A stretch of 64,000 bases of DNA from Bacteroidota bacterium (lineage in GTDB: Bacteria; Bacteroidota; Bacteroidia; Cytophagales; Cyclobacteriaceae): NCBI GenBank assembly GCA_018267285.1, contig JAFDYU010000009.1, positions 1-64,000 on the forward strand, in the 5' to 3' direction. Shown here one piece after another: positions 1-7,744 of the stretch. Position 1 is the first letter of the stretch. Each line of letters starts with the position of its first letter. Below the pieces are notes generated by a model, which saw only the letters and a program-made list of their open reading frames with translations, did no database searches and was not told the DNA's origin. The position numbers and the translations under genes are program-made.

Positions 1-548
1 GTGACAGTCGGGGGCAACACGGCCACAAGTACAAGTGATTTTACAGTGACAACCTCACTGCCCACAATCTCATCTTTTAACCCAAGCGCAGGCCCGGAAG
101 GTACAACAGTTACCATTACAGGAACAAACTTCAGTGCTGTGGCTGCGAACAATGCAGTTACTTTTAATGGCATGGCTGCTGTCGTTACTTCGAGCACGAC
201 TACATCTATCACCACGTCCGTGCCTTCAGGGGCAACCACCGGAAAAATTGCCGTGACAGTCGGGGGCAACACGGCTACAAGTACAACCGATTTTACGGTG
301 ACAACCTCACTGCCCACAATCTCATCTTTTAACCCAAGCACTGGCCCGGAAGGTACAACAGTTACCATTACAGGAACAAACTTCAGTGCTGTAGCTGCGA
401 ACAATGCAGTTACTTTTAATGGCACGGCTGCTGTTGTTACTGCAAGTACAACTACGTCTATTACCACCTCCGTTCCCTCAGGGGCAACCACCGGAAAAAT
501 TGCAGTGACAGTCGGGGGCAACACGGCCACAAGTACAAGTGATTTTAC
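1..548 (+). repeat. Tandem 252-bp coding repeat (TIG/IPT units)
   Basis: The same DNA restarts at positions 1, 253 and 505, so the period is 252 bp (84 codons). Copies 1-252 and 253-504 differ at only a small number of bases, and the third (505-548) ends where the repeat region gives way to unique sequence. The array extends beyond the left edge. Near-identity at DNA level suggests recent expansion or ongoing homogenisation, and copy number may vary between strains. Confidence 0.9.
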
Positions 549-1125
549 TGTCATTATTAAAACGACAATTGAAATTGTACCCCAGGCTTTGACTGCAGTA
601 ATCGAAGGGAAACTATTATTGGATCTTGAGCCTATTATTTCTGTTACTAATGGAAGCCTGGATCAGGTTTCTTTAACTATCGCAACCCCACCACAAAGTG
701 GAGCTACCGCCTTCATAACAGACAAATTACTTACCGTAGATTACAAGGGGACTTCTTTTTCTGGCACAGACGTATTAACGATTTCTGCATGTCACACTTC
801 CGGCTCTTGTGCACTTCAGGATTTTAATATCGAAGTAGTCGGAAACATTGTGGTGTTCAACGGTATCTCACCGGGTGGCGCAAACCCCAAGTTCATTATC
901 CAATACATCGATGTGCTGCCCGACACTAAAACAAACTCGGTGTACATCTTCGACCGATGGGAAAACCTGGTCTGGCACGGCACCAACTACGACAACCAGT
1001 CGGTGGTTTTCTCCGGATCGGGCGATAGCGGCAACGCCCTGCCTTCGGGTGTCTATTTCTATAAGATCGACTTTGCCAGCGGCCGCAAAACGCAGACCGG
1101 CTTCCTTTCACTTAGAAGACAATGA
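1..1125 (+). CDS. TIG/IPT-repeat surface protein with type IX secretion type B C-terminal sorting domain (5' truncated)
   Basis: Only the last 374 residues are inside the window; the real start lies upstream. Residues 1-187 are near-identical 84-residue TIG/IPT (Ig-like) repeats with the recurring motifs SSFNPS.GPEGTTVTITGTNF and VTVGGNTATST. Residues ~190-280 form a different beta-rich domain, and residues ~283-374 match the gliding-motility-associated C-terminal domain (CHU_C type: VFNGISPGG, IFDRWENLVW, LPSGVYFYKIDF, TGFLSLRR). In this family the domain directs export through the type IX system and attachment to the cell surface. The stop codon overlaps the start of a PorP/SprF gene (ATGA), the usual arrangement for type B substrates. 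Adhesin or gliding function is inferred. Confidence 0.88.
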   Translation: MTVGGNTATSTSDFTVTTSLPTISSFNPSAGPEGTTVTITGTNFSAVAANNAVTFNGMAAVVTSSTTTSITTSVPSGATTGKIAVTVGGNTATSTTDFTVTTSLPTISSFNPSTGPEGTTVTITGTNFSAVAANNAVTFNGTAAVVTASTTTSITTSVPSGATTGKIAVTVGGNTATSTSDFTVIIKTTIEIVPQALTAVIEGKLLLDLEPIISVTNGSLDQVSLTIATPPQSGATAFITDKLLTVDYKGTSFSGTDVLTISACHTSGSCALQDFNIEVVGNIVVFNGISPGGANPKFIIQYIDVLPDTKTNSVYIFDRWENLVWHGTNYDNQSVVFSGSGDSGNALPSGVYFYKIDFASGRKTQTGFLSLRRQ

Positions 1126-2024
1126 CGATGAGAAAAAAATTGCTGCTCCTCTTTTCGCTCGCCTCATCGCTTGCTGCGCTCGCCCAGCAGGACCCGCTCT
1201 ATTCGCAATACTTCAACAACCCCATGCTCATCAACCCTGCCTTTGCGGGCAGCAACGAACGCCTCTATGCCGGGGCGGCCTACCGGAGCCAGTGGGCGGG
1301 GGTGCAGGGCGGCCCCACTACGTTTAGCTTCAACGGCCACATGTCTTTTGTGGGCAACCGTGTGGGCTTGGGGGTGCTGGCCGTGCAGGACCAGATTGGC
1401 GACATCAAGAACACGCAGCTCGGGGCCACGGGCGCCTACCGTATTAAACTGCAAAACTCCACGCTCTCCTTCGGCATGCAGATGGGCGTGACGCGCTATG
1501 CCTCGGACCCCAATGCCGTGAAGGTGCAGAACAACCCGGACCCTGCCTTCTACCAGTTCACCGAAACCAAGTTCAACACCGGTGCAGGCCTCCTGCTCCA
1601 GAGCGAAAGGTACACGCTCAGCCTTTCGGTGCCACGGATGCTCGCTAGCTCCGTGAGCCAGGGCGGACAGGACATCCAGGTGTACGGCAGGAATTATTAC
1701 CTCTTTGCCTCCTACAACTTCCTCATTGCCCAAGAGGTGCAGTTCAAGCCCTCCACGTTGCTGCGCATGACCAAGGGCGCTGCCGCCTCCGTGGACCTCA
1801 ACTGCAACTTTACCTTCAACCGCCTATACACGGCCGGGGTCTTTGCACGCAACTTTAGCACGTATGGCGCTTTGGTCCAGGCCGTCATGGGCAACTACCG
1901 TTTCGGGTATATCTTCGAGGTCCCCGGCAAAAGCTCTGCGCTCAATTTCAACACCCACGAGCTGAGCCTCTCGCTTTCGCTCGATGTCCTCAATTCCCAC
2001 AACCATTCTGCTACCGGGTATTGA
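1122..2024 (+). CDS. PorP/SprF family type IX secretion membrane protein
   Basis: 300 residues with a signal peptide (residues 1-21, ending ALAQ) followed by the family hallmark QQDPLYSQYFNNPMLINPAF and GAAYRSQWAGV. PorP/SprF proteins are outer-membrane beta-barrels that help secrete or anchor partner proteins carrying type B sorting domains. The ATG at 1122 overlaps the stop of the upstream adhesin; a second ATG at 1128 would remove the overlap and starts the signal peptide equally well. The gene is clearly GC-rich (some 60-bp stretches are above 70% G+C by eye count) compared with the next gene downstream. Partnership with the upstream protein is inferred from linkage. Confidence 0.9.
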   Translation: MTMRKKLLLLFSLASSLAALAQQDPLYSQYFNNPMLINPAFAGSNERLYAGAAYRSQWAGVQGGPTTFSFNGHMSFVGNRVGLGVLAVQDQIGDIKNTQLGATGAYRIKLQNSTLSFGMQMGVTRYASDPNAVKVQNNPDPAFYQFTETKFNTGAGLLLQSERYTLSLSVPRMLASSVSQGGQDIQVYGRNYYLFASYNFLIAQEVQFKPSTLLRMTKGAAASVDLNCNFTFNRLYTAGVFARNFSTYGALVQAVMGNYRFGYIFEVPGKSSALNFNTHELSLSLSLDVLNSHNHSATGY

Positions 2025-2025
2025 T

Positions 2026-3303
2026 TTAAAAGGGAACTTCGATGCTGAAGGTCGAGCCTTGGCCTAGGGTGGAGGCAACTCGAATCTTTCCATTGAGTTT
2101 ACCGAGCGTTTCCTTCACGATGTATAGGCCAAGCCCGGAACCTTGCGATTTTTCTGAAGCCCGATAAAACATCTCAAAAATTTTTGGCAGGTGTTCTTCG
2201 CTTATACCTATGCCGTTGTCTTCAACCTGAATCTTTAAGTATTTTTCATTCATGCTCGCTTTAACCAACACGGTTGGTTCTTCCTGCCTCGGGTTACTGT
2301 ACTTCAGGGCATTTCCAATCAGGTTACTCAATACAACTTTTAATCTGGCTCGGTCTGTGGTTACCATCAAATCTTGCGATATAGCATATTGAATGAGAAT
2401 TTTTTCCATCCCGTTTCCAAACTTCAATCCTTCGGCCACTTCTTCCACCATCGCGTAGAGATTAAATTTTTCCGGGCGTATCTCCTGTCGTGCGTTTCGC
2501 GAATAGTCGATAATTTCTTTAATGAATAAATCCAAATCGGCCACTCTTACTTTCATCAAGCCAAGGCAGTGTTTTATTTCTTCGGTGTCGGTAGTTCGCT
2601 GGCATAATTCGATGAGCCCGAGTACCGAGCTTAGAGGAGCACGCAAATCGTGCGAGGCACTGTACACAAACCGATCGAGTTCCTGATTGGCTTTGGTCAG
2701 CAGCTGATTATTTTGCGAGAGTTCTTTTTCTGTCTTATAATTGATGTTCAGAGAAAAAAACATCAAGGCAATTCCAACAACCAAAGTCACCAGAAAATTG
2801 GTCATGTATGAAATATTAATATACTCCTGAGAGTACTGTGTTGGCGGGATAATCGGTGGAAGATCAACATAGTAGGCCAGAAAAAAACAGAGTAACCCGA
2901 GGCTTGCAAAAAAAAGACCCAGAATAATTTGTTCGTAACCACAAAGTGTTAAAGCGATCAATGCGTAAATCAAAAAATAAGTGCCTACACCGGTGTGGTT
3001 GGTATCATTATCTGCAAAAACATAAATCAGAAAAACCAGCATCAACAAAAAAATGATATTCGCCAGCAGATGTCTTCCTTTTTTATTGATCCATATTACC
3101 ACCACACAGAGCACAATCAGTAAAATATAAAAAGGGATGTTAACGTATAAATTGTTAGCAATGTCGATTATTGTATACACAGCACCGACAATGATGCCCG
3201 TGATGCTAAGCTGACTTAGCAGCACTGCTCGTTTGTACGTGTGTCGCGAAGAAAATGAGTCTTTCTTCAAAAACAGATCGATGAATTTTCTTTTTGAAGT
3301 CAT
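2026..3303 (-). CDS. Membrane-bound sensor histidine kinase
   Basis: 425 residues. The N-terminal half has about six hydrophobic segments (roughly residues 28-48, 54-71, 78-97, 107-122, 124-145, 166-184), with no periplasmic sensor domain of any size. It is followed by a HisKA domain with the phospho-acceptor His218 in SASHDLRAPLSSVLGL and a HATPase domain with N-box LSNLIGNALKYS (325-336), G1 DNGIG (362-366) and G2 GSGLGL (388-393). All catalytic boxes are intact. No response regulator gene is adjacent, so this is an orphan kinase. It converges on the PorP/SprF gene and has its own promoter box immediately upstream of the start. Confidence 0.93.
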   Translation of the reverse strand: MTSKRKFIDLFLKKDSFSSRHTYKRAVLLSQLSITGIIVGAVYTIIDIANNLYVNIPFYILLIVLCVVVIWINKKGRHLLANIIFLLMLVFLIYVFADNDTNHTGVGTYFLIYALIALTLCGYEQIILGLFFASLGLLCFFLAYYVDLPPIIPPTQYSQEYINISYMTNFLVTLVVGIALMFFSLNINYKTEKELSQNNQLLTKANQELDRFVYSASHDLRAPLSSVLGLIELCQRTTDTEEIKHCLGLMKVRVADLDLFIKEIIDYSRNARQEIRPEKFNLYAMVEEVAEGLKFGNGMEKILIQYAISQDLMVTTDRARLKVVLSNLIGNALKYSNPRQEEPTVLVKASMNEKYLKIQVEDNGIGISEEHLPKIFEMFYRASEKSQGSGLGLYIVKETLGKLNGKIRVASTLGQGSTFSIEVPF

Positions 3304-3313
3304 GAGAATTATA

Positions 3314-3321
3314 CAAAGATA
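3314..3321 (-). promoter_or_regulatory. Bacteroidota -7 box for the histidine kinase gene
   Basis: The minus strand reads TATCTTTG, a perfect TAnnTTTG. Its 3' end lies 10 bases before the ATG at 3303, so transcription would start about 5-7 bases before the start codon, giving a very short leader. Confidence 0.6.
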
Positions 3322-3370
3322 TTCCTGAAAAAATGATGCACCACAACAACAGCCTTGTTATTTTCAGGCG

Positions 3371-4225
3371 ATGAATGGTTCTTTCCGGAAAATCGGGCTT
3401 GCCATAGCCTTTTCACCTACGGCAGAGGCGTTGCTTGCAGAAGCCGCACGCCTGGCTTCTTTATTTTCGTCCGAACTTGTTTTGATTCATGTTGGTGAAA
3501 AGGAACCTTCAAGCGAACGGCAGATTGATGCGATGGCGAAAAATGTTCAACTCGACAACTACAAAATAATATGGCGCAATGGCAAACCCGAAAAAGAAAT
3601 ACTGCGCGCCTGCACCGAAGAACAAATCGACTTGCTGGTGGCCGGGGCTCTTAAAAAAGAGAACATGCTGCAACGATACATCGGGTCTGTGGCGCGGGCC
3701 ATTATGCGCAAGGCCAACTGCTCGGTATACCTGGTTGATAATCCATCGGCTCAACCTAAGCCGATTCAACAAATCGTGGTGAATGCCGAAGACAGCGCAC
3801 ACATACAAGAAGCCATTGCCTCAGCCTGCTCTATTGCCGAGCACAATAAATCTTCGTGGGTGCATATTGTGCGTGAGGTAAAATTAATGGGGCTGACATT
3901 GGCGGCAAACGAACAACTGACGGCCGATGAATACAGCGACAAAAAACAAAGCTTGGTTCGTGAAGAAATTCACGCAGTTGAAAATATATTGGAGAACATT
4001 CCACATGCCAATATAAAAATCAACATCAAAGTACTTTCCGGAAAATCAGGATATGAATTACGCAAGTTTGTAGAGCGCAAAAATGCCGACTTACTGATCG
4101 TAGGCGCTCCCGATCGGAAATTCTCTTTTTTCGACCGGGTTTTCAGGCACGATCTAGAATATATTTTTGCAGACCTTCCTTGTCATCTGCTGGTTGTAAA
4201 CCGAAAGGGGGAACGTCATGGCTAA
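3371..4225 (+). CDS. Tandem-domain universal stress protein
   Basis: 284 residues made of two UspA-like alpha/beta domains (about 5-123 and 132-276). Each has the family's first beta-strand (KIGLAIAFSP; QQIVVNAEDS) and terminal strand (ANCSVYLVDN; LPCHLLVVNRKG). In the second domain LLIVGAPDRKFSFFDRVF approximates, imperfectly, the G2xG9xG(S/T) nucleotide-binding loop, so ATP binding is uncertain. The gene overlaps the following CPA2 antiporter by 8 bp and is probably co-translated with it. Usp proteins next to CPA-type antiporters are a recurrent pairing and may act as cytosolic regulators; that role here is inferred. Confidence 0.85.
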   Translation: MNGSFRKIGLAIAFSPTAEALLAEAARLASLFSSELVLIHVGEKEPSSERQIDAMAKNVQLDNYKIIWRNGKPEKEILRACTEEQIDLLVAGALKKENMLQRYIGSVARAIMRKANCSVYLVDNPSAQPKPIQQIVVNAEDSAHIQEAIASACSIAEHNKSSWVHIVREVKLMGLTLAANEQLTADEYSDKKQSLVREEIHAVENILENIPHANIKINIKVLSGKSGYELRKFVERKNADLLIVGAPDRKFSFFDRVFRHDLEYIFADLPCHLLVVNRKGERHG

Positions 4226-5453
4226 ATTGGCTCAAAGCGATATTGTGTTGTTGCTGATGCAACTCAGCATCATGCTCTTTGCGGCACGGCTGTTGGCCGA
4301 AGCTGCGCGAAAACTGAATCAACCTGCTGTTGTGGGCGAAATCGTTGCAGGCATTTTGCTGGGTCCAACAGTGCTTGGTATGGTTCATCCCGATTGGTTT
4401 AACTTATTATTTCCTGCCGGAACAAATTCATCCATTGTATTATCGGGTTTTGTGCAAGTTGCAGTTGTTATGCTGCTTTTCATTGCGGGGCTTGAGGTAG
4501 ACCTGCACGTGGTGTGGCAACAAGGCAGACAGGCACTTACTACCAGTTTGTTTGGTTTAGTTATTCCCTTCTTCATTGGTTTTGTTTTTCCTTATTTCTA
4601 TCCCGAGTTTTTTGGCATTGCCGATGGCGACAAGCGAATGGTGTTCGCGTTGTTCATGGGCACGGCCATGTCTATTTCCGCACTGCCCGTAATTGTGCGG
4701 ATACTTTTGGATCTGAATTTATTCAAATCCCGCATGGGGTTGCTGGTTGTTACTTCCGCCATGGTTGATGACCTGATCGGCTGGATTATCTTTTCCGTTC
4801 TGCTCGGCATGATCGACAAAAACACAAATGCACCCTCGCTGGCCTACACCATTACGCTCACCATTACATTCGTATTGTTTATGTTAACCGTTGGCCGCGG
4901 TGTGCTCAACCGGGTGTTGCCGTGGATCAATAAGAAGTTTGCCTGGCCGGGTGGAGTTCTTTCGCTTTCGTTGGCACTTTGCTTTTTGGGAGCCGCCTTT
5001 ACCGAGCACATCGGCATTCACGCAGTGTTTGGTGCTTTTATAGTGGGGGTTGCCCTCGGAGATTCCGAGCACTTCAGCGAACGCGCCAAAGAAATCGTTC
5101 ATCAGTTTATCAATAACATTTTTGCTCCGCTGTTTTTTGTGTCCATCGGGTTACACGTGAACTTCATTGCCAACTTCGACTGGCTGCTCACCTTGGCCAT
5201 CATCTTCATTGCTTTTGTGGGGAAAATACTCGGCAGTGGAATAGGCACACGTCTTGGTGGTTTTGGCTGGCGCGAATCTTTTGCGGCAGCCTGTGGCATG
5301 AACGCACGGGGTGCGATGGGCATCATCCTCGGAATTGTGGCGCTCGACAACGGGCTCATCAACGAACAGGTTTTTGTTTCGCTGGTGGTTATGGCTCTGG
5401 TTACCAGCATGAGCAGCGGCCCGCTGATGAAAAAGTTATTACGAAAAAATTGA
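4218..5453 (+). CDS. Cation/proton antiporter, CPA2 family
   Basis: 411 residues, hydrophobic throughout with about 11-13 membrane segments. It shows the family signatures QPAVVGEIVAGILLGPTVLG (35-54) and the ion-binding aspartate pair D184-D185 in SAMVDDLIGW. The length covers only the membrane domain: the cytoplasmic TrkA-N/RCK domain found in KefB/KefC is absent. Predicted role is inner-membrane exchange of Na+ or K+ for protons; the ion cannot be read from the sequence. It overlaps the Usp gene by 8 bp, suggesting the separate Usp protein could take the place of a regulatory domain. Confidence 0.92.
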   Translation: MAKLAQSDIVLLLMQLSIMLFAARLLAEAARKLNQPAVVGEIVAGILLGPTVLGMVHPDWFNLLFPAGTNSSIVLSGFVQVAVVMLLFIAGLEVDLHVVWQQGRQALTTSLFGLVIPFFIGFVFPYFYPEFFGIADGDKRMVFALFMGTAMSISALPVIVRILLDLNLFKSRMGLLVVTSAMVDDLIGWIIFSVLLGMIDKNTNAPSLAYTITLTITFVLFMLTVGRGVLNRVLPWINKKFAWPGGVLSLSLALCFLGAAFTEHIGIHAVFGAFIVGVALGDSEHFSERAKEIVHQFINNIFAPLFFVSIGLHVNFIANFDWLLTLAIIFIAFVGKILGSGIGTRLGGFGWRESFAAACGMNARGAMGIILGIVALDNGLINEQVFVSLVVMALVTSMSSGPLMKKLLRKN

Positions 5454-5467
5454 ACAAAATACTTCGT

Positions 5468-6241
5468 TCAATCTCCCAATTTAAATTTGATGGGTATAAC
5501 CATTCTCACGTTTACAGGGCTATCGTGCTGCCTTCCCGGTTTCCACTTAGGCAAAAGTGCAACCACACGTGTTGCCTCATGATCGATAGCTCCACTAACA
5601 CCTCTAATGATCTCAATATTAGTCACGGTACCGGTAGCATCAACTACAAACCTTACCAATACTGTTCCCTCCTGACCTTGATGCCTGGCAACAGCCGGAT
5701 AGCGAAGATGTCTATTTAGAAATTTATACAGCGCCTTTAGTCCTCCTTCAAACTCAGGCATTACTTCAGCATGATCAAAAGTTTTTTGGAGTTCAATGGT
5801 GGGTGTTGCAGGCAAATTAATGGTTGATCCATCCGAAAGAATTTCTAGCTCGTTACTTTTACCGGATTCAATCGGCCCGGGTTCTTCGGTTGTTATTGGT
5901 TTGGGTTCGGCTACTTCGTGAGTTACAACTTTGGTCGGAATAACTTTTGTGTTTAATTTATGTTTTACGGCCTCTTGAGGGCGAACGTGGTCTGTACTAA
6001 TTTTTATCTTCTTGAATAAAAACGGAAGCGGAGGATCTACAATTCGTTTATGGGTTTCGGGTATCGATGTTAACGGCCATTGAACCACAATTAATAAAAG
6101 GCCAAAAAAAAGCACACAGATGGTAGATGCCTTTGAAACATTGTTGCCGTAAGCGCTGCGGATAAAGTAAGCTCCGTATTCTTTGTTTCGGTTTTCAAAC
6201 ACTACATCGTTCCAGGAAATGGAAAAATTTTTGGTATTCAT
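5468..6241 (-). CDS. Energy transducer TonB family protein
   Basis: 257 residues. The N-terminus carries the Bacteroidota TonB motif FENRNKEYGAYFIR (15-28), then one membrane anchor at about 38-57, a Pro/Glu/Lys-rich periplasmic spacer (about 65-140), and a C-terminal TonB domain (about 165-257) with RYPAVARHQGQEGTVLVRF and WKPGRQHDSPVNVRMVIPI. TonB couples the ExbB/ExbD proton motor to outer-membrane receptors; no exbB or exbD is nearby. It is the last gene downstream of the ECF sigma factor and the small membrane protein on the same strand, after a 55-bp gap. Confidence 0.9.
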   Translation of the reverse strand: MNTKNFSISWNDVVFENRNKEYGAYFIRSAYGNNVSKASTICVLFFGLLLIVVQWPLTSIPETHKRIVDPPLPFLFKKIKISTDHVRPQEAVKHKLNTKVIPTKVVTHEVAEPKPITTEEPGPIESGKSNELEILSDGSTINLPATPTIELQKTFDHAEVMPEFEGGLKALYKFLNRHLRYPAVARHQGQEGTVLVRFVVDATGTVTNIEIIRGVSGAIDHEATRVVALLPKWKPGRQHDSPVNVRMVIPIKFKLGD

Positions 6242-6296
6242 AAGAAATGTGTTTTTTGTTTAATCCACTTAATTTCAAATGAATTGCAATTCGTTA

Positions 6297-6599
6297 TTAT
6301 AATGCCATCAAAGGTGAAAAGTAACAGGTTTGAATATTATTTTTTTTTGAATTCAGAGATGTGCCTTCTTTCTTACTCGGCTTTCTTTCCCGTTCTAATT
6401 TCACTGCGAAGTACGAAAACCAAATCAGTATCAGCACGGTAATAACGGCTACGAGCAGGGTGAAAATAAAAAATCTTCGCACCCGTTTTTTTCTTCTGCC
6501 GATCTGGTGTTGCTTGAGCAAAAGTGAGTAGTTGCGGTGCCGCTGCAACGTGGCCTCGTCAAGTAATTTCCTACGCAGTTTTATCTCATTTCTTTCCAT
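6297..6599 (-). CDS. Small single-pass membrane protein, possible partner of the ECF sigma factor
   Basis: 100 residues, not recognised as a named family. A strongly basic N-terminal part (about 1-42, many Arg/Lys) precedes one membrane helix at about 43-66, then a short polar tail. The start overlaps the end of the ECF sigma gene by 14 bp, so the two are almost certainly co-transcribed and translationally coupled. Position and topology (cytoplasmic basic segment plus one TM) are those of an anti-sigma factor, but I see no zinc-binding HxxxCxxC or FecR motif, so this role is only a suggestion. Confidence 0.7.
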   Translation of the reverse strand: MERNEIKLRRKLLDEATLQRHRNYSLLLKQHQIGRRKKRVRRFFIFTLLVAVITVLILIWFSYFAVKLERERKPSKKEGTSLNSKKNNIQTCYFSPLMAL

Positions 6600-7152
6600 C
6601 GTACTTTACACTAACGTTAAATTTTTTACGAAGTTGATCCAGCGCGCGGTACGTGCGCATCTTTACGCTGCTTTCGCTGAGGTCGAGTATAAATGCCATC
6701 TCTTTAAAATCCTTATCTTCAAAAAAACGCAACTGCAAAGCTTCGAGCATTTCGGCCGGCAGACCTTTCATAAAGTTAACCAACTGTGTTATGGTGTCAT
6801 CGGAAAACTCGGCCTCGGTCTGCTCGACCAACATCCGGGCGTGCATTTCATCCAGGCTGTACACTTTCGAAGATTTCGATTTTCTAAAGTGTTTGTTTAC
6901 CTCGTTGCTTGCGATCTTGTAAAACCAAGCCGACACGGGCACTCCGCGAAATTCAAATTTATGGAGCTGATTCAAAGCGATTAAAAATGTTTGAGAACAT
7001 AAATCGGCCGTCAAGGCTTCGTCATCGGTTTGTGCATAGATGAACTTGAAAATACGTCCGAAATATTTTTCGTACAGTGCGCCAAACTTGGCGGGATCTT
7101 TTTTGGCTCCGTCAACGATTGCATACTCCAATTTAATCTCCGCTTCCGTCAT
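6586..7152 (-). CDS. ECF-type RNA polymerase sigma factor
   Basis: 188 residues. The sigma-2 region (about 22-90) contains FGALYEKYFGRIFKFIY and the core-binding/-10 recognition stretch with AWFYKIASNEVNKHFRKSK. The sigma-4 helix-turn-helix (about 125-178) contains FFEDKDFKEMAFILDLSESSVKMRTYRAL. Length and two-domain layout fit the ECF group. It leads a three-gene minus-strand cluster (sigma, 100-residue membrane protein, TonB), suggesting control of an envelope or nutrient-uptake function. No clear TAnnTTTG box precedes it, which would fit recognition of a different promoter, for example its own. Confidence 0.93.
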   Translation of the reverse strand: MTEAEIKLEYAIVDGAKKDPAKFGALYEKYFGRIFKFIYAQTDDEALTADLCSQTFLIALNQLHKFEFRGVPVSAWFYKIASNEVNKHFRKSKSSKVYSLDEMHARMLVEQTEAEFSDDTITQLVNFMKGLPAEMLEALQLRFFEDKDFKEMAFILDLSESSVKMRTYRALDQLRKKFNVSVKYDGKK

Positions 7153-7210
7153 GGTTTTGAAGTTATCAAAAATTCTGTATCACAACACAAAACACCATTA
7201 CAGAAAAACT

Positions 7211-7218
7211 TAGTTTTG
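7211..7218 (+). promoter_or_regulatory. Bacteroidota -7 box for the SemiSWEET gene
   Basis: TAGTTTTG, a perfect TAnnTTTG match, ends four bases before the ATG at 7223. With the usual spacing of this box to the start site, transcription would begin at or next to the start codon, predicting a leaderless message. Confidence 0.65.
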
Positions 7219-7222
7219 TGCC

Positions 7223-7483
7223 ATGAAAAATCTTTTAGAGTACATCGGGTATTTTGCTACGTTGCTCACGTCCGTTTCCTTTGCCCCGCAAGTGTACAAA
7301 TCATGGAGAACCAAAAGTGTAGGCGACTTGAGCGTGTGGACCATCGGCATTCTTTTTTCCAGCACCGTAGCCTGGCTTTGGTATGGCATAGGCATTAGCA
7401 GCGGCCCCATAATTGCCGCAAACGTTATCGTTTTCATTTTATCTTCCCTGCTGGTACTTTTTAAGTTTACATTCAAAAAATGA
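7223..7483 (+). CDS. SemiSWEET-type sugar transporter (PQ-loop, three-helix)
   Basis: 86 residues with three hydrophobic helices (about 5-22, 38-57, 62-82). The first helix carries the PQ-loop signature SFAPQVYKSWRTKS followed by GDLSVW, and the second contains STVAWLWYGI. Bacterial SemiSWEETs are half-size homologues of SWEET proteins that work as dimers to let sugars equilibrate across the inner membrane. The substrate is unknown. The stop codon overlaps the start of a 68-residue ORF (ATGA), so the two genes are a translationally coupled pair. Confidence 0.9.
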   Translation: MKNLLEYIGYFATLLTSVSFAPQVYKSWRTKSVGDLSVWTIGILFSSTVAWLWYGIGISSGPIIAANVIVFILSSLLVLFKFTFKK

Positions 7484-7686
7484 AAGGCCTGGCCTTAAGT
7501 TCGCTCCGCGTTGGCAAGAAATACCGGCTTGTCAATTTTGATGAAACCTACGAATTTGTAATCGAGCGCGCTCTTTTCAATTACGATTTTGAAGCAAAAG
7601 ATCTGTTTACTATGGAGCGGTACAAAATCAAAGATCTTTTCAAATTTGGCAAAGGGAAAGATTTCGAAATCCTGGAAATCAGTTAG
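7480..7686 (+). CDS. Small conserved-looking protein of unknown function coupled to SemiSWEET
   Basis: 68 residues, not recognised. It is soluble, without signal peptide or membrane segment, rich in Lys, Phe and Glu, and reads like a compact beta-rich domain (VGKKYRLVNFDETYEFVIERAL ... YKIKDLFKFGKGKDFEILEI is the overall pattern). The 4-bp ATGA overlap with the SemiSWEET gene makes it a genuine coupled gene rather than a chance frame. No function is proposed. Confidence 0.72.
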   Translation: MKGLALSSLRVGKKYRLVNFDETYEFVIERALFNYDFEAKDLFTMERYKIKDLFKFGKGKDFEILEIS

Positions 7687-7744
7687 CCGTTTATCAATAG
7701 TGTCAACTTCATGAACAACTATTAACGATTAACTAATAACAACC

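Noticed and set aside
1-548. CRISPR or insertion-element repeats
   Set aside because: The 252-bp periodicity is in frame and encodes Ig-like TIG repeats.
848-1327. Plus-strand frame spanning the junction of the adhesin and PorP/SprF genes
   Set aside because: It covers the end of one well-supported gene and the start of another in a different frame; its translation is Ser/Thr/Arg-rich without any recognisable pattern.
1164-1733. Long open frame on the minus strand opposite the GC-rich PorP/SprF gene
   Set aside because: High G+C reduces stop codons in all frames here; the plus-strand frame has a signal peptide and clear family motifs, the minus-strand frame has neither.
5450-5719. Plus-strand frame after the antiporter gene
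   Set aside because: It lies entirely antisense to the conserved C-terminal domain of TonB and has no family features.
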